This document shows positions 1-5,800 of a stretch of DNA of 12,861 bases, in pieces. Both the position numbers and the translations under genes were made by a program. Source of the DNA: Spirogloea muscicola (taxonomy: Eukaryota > Streptophyta > Zygnematophyceae > Spirogloeales > Spirogloeaceae); assembly GCA_009602725.1 (NCBI GenBank), contig WELB01000425.1, positions 3,789 through 16,649 on the forward strand, given 5' to 3'. The first letter of the stretch is position 1. Every line of letters begins with the position of its first letter. Under the pieces are notes generated by a model, which made no database searches, had not been told where the DNA came from, and was given only the letters and a program-made list of their open reading frames with translations.

Positions 1-1146
1 GGCGGCGCCAGCCGTGCGGCGCTCGAGCACGGGGCGGCGGCCTTCCAGGCCGGCCACGACCCTCTCGTCGCGCGCTACGGCGACGGCGGCCTCGGCCCCG
101 GCGGCAGAGTTGGCGGCAGCGGGGCCCTCGGCAACGGTGGCGGGGGTTTTGCCGACGAGGACTCGGCGCACATCCGCCACCTGATCGCCAAGTACTCGCA
201 GCCCCTGCAGGAGCAGTCACTGTGGTCGCCGCGGCGCGCCTGGAGCTCCGGCTCCTTCGGCAGCCTCGCCGACGAGGCCGAGACGGACTTTGGGGGCAGT
301 CGCGTCGGCCCCGCGACGGACCGCGCGGCGATCATGGCGGCGGGGGCCGTGTACTCGAGCCTCGACGAGATGCACAAGGGCAGGGCGCTGGTAGGTGGCG
401 GCGGAGGCTGCAGCCGATGGTCCTCACTCCGCAGGCTGAAGCGCCACAAGCGGTCCGAGAACCCCACCGAGTCAGCAGAACAGGACGGGCTGGCGACGGC
501 AGGCTCCTCGGAGATGGATTGCATGTTCACCATTGCCAAGCAGTGTGGCCAGCTGTCGTCGCTGGACGAGAGACACCTCCACTGGCCCGCCAGCGGCGGG
601 CTGGCCACTGAGAGCTCGCTTGGGTACCTCGATCCTCCGCCGGCTGACGACGACATCTTGGACGTGGACAGCTTCTTCCTTGACACAGCAGAGGACATGA
701 CAAACGTTGTGATAGCCGATCCAGCACAGGCTGCCTTTCATGGTTTTGAGCTCAGAGTGGCGGAGCGTCGGCAGCCTAGCATGGTTAAGCCCGCGTTGGG
801 TGCTGCCGAGTGGGAGAATGCAGAGGAGCCAGTGACTTCAAAACAGGGAAGCAATTGTGGCCTGCCGACGAAGGCGCCTTCTGAAGGTCGAGCAGCTGGC
901 CACCCTTCTCCGGCGTTCCAGGGCATAGCAGTAATCGAGGAGGTGAAGTCCCTGTGCCAGAGTTTGTCAAGCGGCTTGGTGCAGTCGCTTGCTGACCGGG
1001 CGGCGGACCCATGGCGAACGGCTGCCTGTCGTGAGGAGCCAAATCTGGCCAGCCCGCCCAGGGGCCTGAGCTACCAATGGACCTTTGAGGACCTCCTCAG
1101 CTTCGGCAAAACGGATGAGATTGTTGACCTCTGTGCTCGCAGTTAG
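1..1146 (+). CDS. 3' part of an unrecognised low-complexity protein gene (5' end outside window)
   Basis: Frame 1 is open from the first base to a TAG at 1144-1146, giving 381 codons with no stop, so this is the C-terminal part of a longer protein. The first ~110 residues are rich in Gly, Ala, Arg and Ser. A Gly run with a basic patch (LRRLKRHKR) lies near residues 131-150, and an acidic stretch (PPADDDILDVDSFFLD) near residue 210. The C-terminus is more ordered, with EDLLSFGKTDEIVDLC close to the end. I see no catalytic motif, signal peptide or membrane segment, and I do not recognise the family. An internal ATG at 334 is not needed as a start because the frame is open upstream. The exon is uninterrupted for over 1.1 kb, unlike the intron-dense neighbours. 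A regulatory or scaffold protein with disordered regions is possible but is only a guess. Confidence 0.6.
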   Translation, partial: GGASRAALEHGAAAFQAGHDPLVARYGDGGLGPGGRVGGSGALGNGGGGFADEDSAHIRHLIAKYSQPLQEQSLWSPRRAWSSGSFGSLADEAETDFGGSRVGPATDRAAIMAAGAVYSSLDEMHKGRALVGGGGGCSRWSSLRRLKRHKRSENPTESAEQDGLATAGSSEMDCMFTIAKQCGQLSSLDERHLHWPASGGLATESSLGYLDPPPADDDILDVDSFFLDTAEDMTNVVIADPAQAAFHGFELRVAERRQPSMVKPALGAAEWENAEEPVTSKQGSNCGLPTKAPSEGRAAGHPSPAFQGIAVIEEVKSLCQSLSSGLVQSLADRAADPWRTAACREEPNLASPPRGLSYQWTFEDLLSFGKTDEIVDLCARS

Positions 1147-1756
1147 TGGCCTGCCCGCAAACTGATGAGCAGCGCGTGGACAAGCGAGCACCCAACCGGC
1201 AGACCAGAAGCTGCTGCAGGGCTCAGCTCTGGTGTAGTCTCTATGCACATTACAGTGTACAGGCATATCTTGCTAGTAGCAGCAGCAGCCTTAGGCAATT
1301 TGGTTGTGAACGTGCTGTGTATATGTTAGGCATAATTTGTATCGACTGTGTTTTGTTGTACTTGCCAGCAATCCAAGTAGCAGCGTAGGTATAGGTCATT
1401 CATGCCATGCTTGGAATACACTCATCAAGGCAGGACGCGCTTACCTGTGCTTGGTCTGAAAAGTTTATCCAGTCAACAATAGGAGAGACCCCTTCGTAAT
1501 GATTTAAATTCATCCAAAATCCAGAGGATTGGGGTCAAGAAATGATCGATGAGCTGCTTGACGTTCCTCTGTCATGAACCTTACAAGCATCAGCAAGAAT
1601 ACTTGGATTCCCTGGCCATGGGTCCGACCTTGGGGGGGGAGCTCTACGGGTTAGCTGAATCTATGTAGGGGCAGCTGGAAATCTGAAGGAGCTAGCATAA
1701 AAAGCAGAAACCTAAACCTCAGCAGGGTTGGATTGCTGACACGGGGGTACTGTGAA
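1147..1756 (+). other. 3' UTR and intergenic sequence after the first gene
   Basis: No convincing coding sequence is visible. The first ~250 bases after the stop are T-rich and probably transcribed as 3' UTR. I found no TGTAA motif, the usual green-algal polyadenylation signal, in this stretch, so the transcript end cannot be placed. The short open frame at 1146-1388 has no recognisable content. Confidence 0.4.
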
Positions 1757-1830
1757 AGAAAGTGCTCGCCCATAGAGAAGAGAGGGGCTGGCAAAATCAG
1801 CCCTAAAAGATGGTACAATGGACAATGGAC
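1757..1830 (+). repeat. Dispersed hairpin repeat, copy 1
   Basis: The copy reads GTGCTCGCCCATAGAGAAG, then a GGGCTG...CAGCCC stem, then an A-rich tract and ACAATGGACAATGG. It matches the reverse complement of copy 3 (2281-2343) closely, apart from a 2-bp insertion before the stem and a shortened stem. The function is unknown. It is probably part of a non-autonomous mobile repeat. Confidence 0.6.
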
Positions 1831-1894
1831 AAGAATGGACTGTGAGCGCCGTGTCTGCCTAGCCTGTGTCTCCGCCAATCTATTCATGAATGAT

Positions 1895-1952
1895 GAAGGG
1901 CTCGCCCATTGAGGATAGGGGCTGGAAAAAGCCAGCCCAAGAAAGAATGAAC
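1895..1952 (+). repeat. Dispersed hairpin repeat, copy 2
   Basis: The same order of parts as copy 1: a CTCGCCCAT block, a purine-rich spacer, a 7-bp stem (GGGCTGG/CCAGCCC) with loop AAAAAG, then CAAGAAAGAATGAAC. It lies in inverted orientation to copy 3, so together they could be the ends of one element. Confidence 0.6.
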
Positions 1953-2280
1953 AAAGGACGAGAAGGGGCCAGGGGAAGTACGAAGAGCAACAAGCACAAA
2001 AAAGAAACGAAGCAGCTACGAAGCACTCAGTAACCCCTGCTAATCAGCCTCAGGTCAGAGGGACTGGGTTCCTGGAAGCGGGTCCCCTGGCCATAGCCAG
2101 AGGCAGCAGCGAGGGCTCTGCCCCGCCTCGGGACTCGGCGGAGAGCCTCTTTCCCTGCAGCGAGCTACTCAGACCTGATGTTGCTCACTCGTGGGTACTG
2201 AGCTTCCCTCTGCATCGTCTCTGTGTTCTGCAGTGTTTTGTAGTGTAGTCCTTTTGCCGGCTCCTCTTTCTTTGGCTTTG

Positions 2281-2343
2281 GACATTGTCCATTCTTTTTT
2301 GGGCTGGCTTTGCCAGCCCCTCTTCTCTATGGGCGTGCACTTC
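2281..2343 (-). repeat. Dispersed hairpin repeat, copy 3 (inverted)
   Basis: On the minus strand this reads GTGCACGCCCATAGAGAAG, then a perfect 8-bp stem GGGCTGGC/GCCAGCCC with a 3-nt loop, then an A-rich tract and GAATGGACAATGTC. It is the best preserved stem of the family. It sits next to the minus-strand ABC1-like fragment. Confidence 0.6.
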
Positions 2344-2383
2344 TCTCTGCCTGCACGCAGGTGCAGCGCGCGGGCAATAGACC

Positions 2384-2513
2384 TCTGCAGCGAGACGGCC
2401 AAGCGCATGCGGTACACCTGCGCTAGCGACCCTGCTGCATAGGAGTCCACCGGCTCCCCATGGAAGCGGCGGACAATGGCGTGGCGTGAGAGCTGGGTGA
2501 GCAGCATGAACAC
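2384..2513 (-). pseudogene. Possible exon fragment of an ABC1/UbiB-type kinase
   Basis: The minus strand encodes YAAGSLAQVYR at about 2441-2409, which resembles the Ala/Ser-rich nucleotide-binding loop signature of ABC1/ADCK/UbiB atypical kinases (AAxS[IL]AQVYRA in the family). Upstream residues LSRHAIVRRFHGEPVDS are open in the same frame. No KxGQ motif, catalytic residues or further exons of the family are visible, so if real it is an orphan fragment. Its low-complexity surroundings and adjacent repeat copies suggest transposition or capture. A chance match to a short motif cannot be excluded. Confidence 0.35.
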
Positions 2514-2585
2514 CCTCCGTATGCACCTGGCTGGCTTTCATAGCCGCTCGTTTTGTACCGGCAGCCGCATTCATCCTGTTGTGGC
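2508..2585 (+). repeat. Direct repeat unit A upstream of MAU2
   Basis: This unit begins GAACACCCTCCGTATGCACC and is repeated 164 bp downstream as unit B, with most positions shared by eye across the whole length. Shared blocks include GAACACCCTC, ATGCACC, GGCTGGC, AGCCGCTC and GCAGCCGCATT. Confidence 0.75.
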
Positions 2586-2671
2586 TACTAATGCTTTTTG
2601 GCTACGGTTTTGGGGTACTTAATTACGAGCGCCCTGGCTGCCTAGCTGTGTGGCTCCGCTAACATAGTCAC

Positions 2672-2751
2672 GAACACCCTCTGCATGCACCCGGCTGGCA
2701 TTCACAGCCGCTCTTTTGATGAATTAGCAGCCGCATTTATCCCACTTTGGC
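2672..2751 (+). repeat. Direct repeat unit B upstream of MAU2
   Basis: Second copy of unit A, starting GAACACCCTCTGCATGCACC, with a small insertion (TTGATGAATTA) in the middle. It ends about 55 bp before the MAU2 start codon, so it lies in the presumed promoter or 5' UTR. Confidence 0.75.
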
Positions 2752-2812
2752 CAAACCGACGGAGCGCGCCGCCAGTATCCCGCCCGCGGGGCGCGCCCGC
2801 GCCGCCATGGCG
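2752..2812 (+). promoter_or_regulatory. GC-rich leader and start context of MAU2
   Basis: Sequence composition jumps to very GC-rich after about 2760. The ATG at 2807 sits in GCCGCCATGGCG, a textbook strong eukaryotic initiation context, and opens an Ala-rich start (MAPAAGAAEA) like the Ala-rich N-termini of animal MAU2 proteins. I see no TATA box. Confidence 0.5.
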
Positions 2813-5800
2813 CCCGCGGCGGGCGCGGCGGAGGCGNGGCGCCGTGCGCTGCCTCGAGGCGGTGTGCCAGAGCGCCAGCCCCTTTCTGCCGCTCGCCGAG
2901 GTCCGCGCGCGCGTCTGCCTCGCCGACCTCCTCCTCCGCTACTCCGCCAACGTCGCCGAGGCCAAGGCGCACATGGAGCGCACGGTGAGCTCGCTCGCTC
3001 GCAAGCAAGTCCATCGCTCGCAACGTCCAGGCCTGCAGCACAGTTCGCTGGCGTGGCGGCGCTGGCGTTGGACTCAAGCCCATCGTCGCGCCATGGTTGC
3101 CATGTTTGCCGGCACAGCAAGTGCTGCTGAAGCAGGTGGCGGGGAACGCGGACCTCAAGTGCCGCGCGCTGAGCCTGCTGAGCCGCTGCTACCACCTGGT
3201 CGGCACCACGGGCCTCCAGAAGCTGGCCCTCCGCCGCGCGCTGGAGCTCCTCGACGGCCACCCGCCGGACCTTGACAGGTCGGCGCAGCCACAACGCCGC
3301 CACTCGAGGAAGCCCGGGCCCGCCCCGCTCCTGACAGCATTGGCCAGAAATTGTCATTACGTTCGTCAAGCTTTCTTGAGCTACCTGATTTCTCCTGTTG
3401 TCCTGGAGTCCGAGCGCCACGATACGACTAGCACATTGGTACTGATACTCCTGTTGCAGGCTATGCTTCGGGCCTGCTGTACTTGGGGTTCAGGGTGTCA
3501 GATTTCTGCCTCCAGCCTCCGAAGACGTGTACAAGCTGTGAGGATGTTGATTATTGGCATGGAATGTGATAAATTGCAGGCAGGCGGCGCTGCTGTGGCG
3601 TTGCAACTTTTTGTTGCAAATGGCAAGCACCCTCCTGGTGGAGGGTGACCTCCATGGAGCTCAGCAGGCGCTTGCGACTGGCCGACGACTCGCTGATGAG
3701 TTGCCTACGCCTGTCTTGGCGGTGAGCCACGAGTCATGCAAACAAGATCCTGCTTCTCATCAGCTCTCACTACACGTTGAAGTCAAGGAGGAGGCTTGTG
3801 GTGTGATGCCGACTGCCAATGCAGCGCACTGAGCCCGAAGTGATGGCCTCTGAAGCTGCGGGTCAGCTGGAAGGAGCAGAAGCACTAAGGAGTGTGAATC
3901 CTGCTGGCAAACCACGCATGGACTGTGACTCCCTGGTCAGGATGTCCCGTGACTCACGTACGCACCGCTGGTGTACGCCACCAGCTCTTGTTTGCAGCGT
4001 GCATGCTGCACGTCCACCTGACAGCATCCAACACCTCCGCCACAGCCGTTGCAGAGGCCATTGAGGACTGTGCTGGCCTCTGGGCCCGTCTGACCCCTGA
4101 GCAGGTCTGGCCTGCGGACCAGCTCAGAAACAGCTTCATCGTCCTTTCGTGATGCGCTATTTTACCTACCAAACCGAAGCAGATATGTCTGATAGATTCT
4201 GAGGTGCATATCATGGTTGGTTGTGCCTGCAGCTTGTGCACGTGCTGCTAGAGCGACCCCGCTTTGTTGTGCTGAGGGAGGTGGACTCCAGTGCTTATGC
4301 TTCTCCTCATGCACCTTCGTGTGCAGCAAGAGCAACACAGAGGCCTGCAATCATATGCCCTGCTCCTGCAGGCCATGTGGGCGTTGAGAGTTTGCGATCA
4401 CGACAGTGCTACCCGCATTGTAGCAGAGCTAGAAAAGACAGTTCCAGTTACCAAGGACGGAGTAAGTCATCTCCTGGGGCGTATATACAGTATTGGAGGC
4501 CTTGTGCAAAGATATCATGCCCTTTGGCTAGAGCATTTTTCCGACTTCCAATAGCTGCATGAGAGTCAACCGCCAATGTCTTCCAAAGTGCTGATCTGAA
4601 GCTGACTACCTTGAGTAATACTACATATTACATATTACTGTGAGTAATATGTAGAAGAGAAATTGCAAGCTTTCATCAGGATGTGCAGTACACAGGCTGT
4701 GGGACAGTAGAGAACGTAAGAGCAGAAATGAACTCGACCCTGGCACCTATTGCTGCGCAGTGTCAGGCTGAGGAGCCTATAGCACCCAATGAAGGACCCA
4801 GATCAAGGCCTGCCCTCTCACCTAACGAGGATGTAGCTGCAGCGTGGACCTTGGGCCCTCCGCCGCTTGACTGTACGTGGCTACCTCTACCAGCTGTACA
4901 GGTGCTAACCCACCTTGTGGGGCTTGGTTGCTCCCGGCCATCCGGCAAGTTGAGTGAGGCCTTGATGAGGCTGAAGAGTGGTCTGGAGATTGTTGACGGT
5001 GAGTCTCAGTCATTAATTTGTAAAGTGGCCAGCTTCTCCGAACTGCCATGCTGTGGAACTTCAGTGCTAAATTAAGGTGTGGCTTGCTGATTCCATGTCT
5101 ATGCTATGTCACCTTCCCGTCTGGAAGCCTCTTGACAATTGTCCTTTGGTGTGTATCTTGGCGGAGTTCCTGCTAAGCATGAGAACATTTCCAGACATGA
5201 CGAGCGTTGGCAGCATGCATCACCTTATATCTTGCTGTGCTGATTTTTGCCGATGCAGCTGAATTACAGAAGCTGGGTATACATGGAACCACAACTGGTG
5301 ATCACTCGTTTGCCATCATGACGTGCATGAGTCTGGCACAGATTGTTGCTCTTGAGTCCAAGTGATTAGTTTCTTCACTTTTGTAGGATCATCAAAAAAA
5401 TTCCACAGTAATACTCACTAAACCATCATAGTTGTCAGGTCCTACTCTCCACTTGTATCATCTATGTGATTCTGGTGCGACTGATGCTAGGCGTACAGTC
5501 AAGACACATCGAAAATTCGTCTTTTTGGGCAAAACAGCCCGAAAAGACTATCAGGCTACTTTGTATTGACATCCTTCGGTCAGGCAGCGGACATTGTTGT
5601 CAGCTTGTTAACATGCCTTGAGAGAATCTGATGGGTTCTCACTATTGATTGTCATCAATCTGCTATGATTGCGGGTGCAGAGACAGACATGCAGCTGCAC
5701 ACTGTGTGGTCTGCTGGCCCTTACCTGCTCCTTTGGCTCCACCTTCAAGAGAACAGCACAATTCTGGCACTGACTCAGTCCAACCTTGTCGATGCCCAGC

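Larger units (their letters stand above)
1895..2343. mobile_element. Candidate small non-autonomous inverted-repeat element
   Basis: Copies 2 and 3 face each other as imperfect inverted repeats of about 57 bp around ~330 bp of non-coding sequence. The interior holds another imperfect hairpin at 2114-2147 (GGCTCT...AGAGCC with CCGCC/GGCGG). The arrangement is MITE-like. I could not see a convincing target-site duplication, and copy 1 lies outside these limits, so the true ends are uncertain. It encodes no transposase. Confidence 0.3.

Noticed and set aside
391-434. Possible 44-nt intron (GTAGGT...CCGCAG) in the first gene
   Set aside because: It is shorter than any other intron here, and removing 44 nt would break the frame that stays open for 700 nt downstream.
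75-698. 207-codon open frame on the minus strand
   Set aside because: It is the antisense shadow of the GC-rich first gene, Ser/Pro-rich with no recognisable motif.
2191-2442. 83-codon plus-strand open frame through the repeat region
   Set aside because: It runs over repeat copy 3 and the antisense of the ABC1-like fragment. Its hydrophobic look comes from T-rich repeat sequence.
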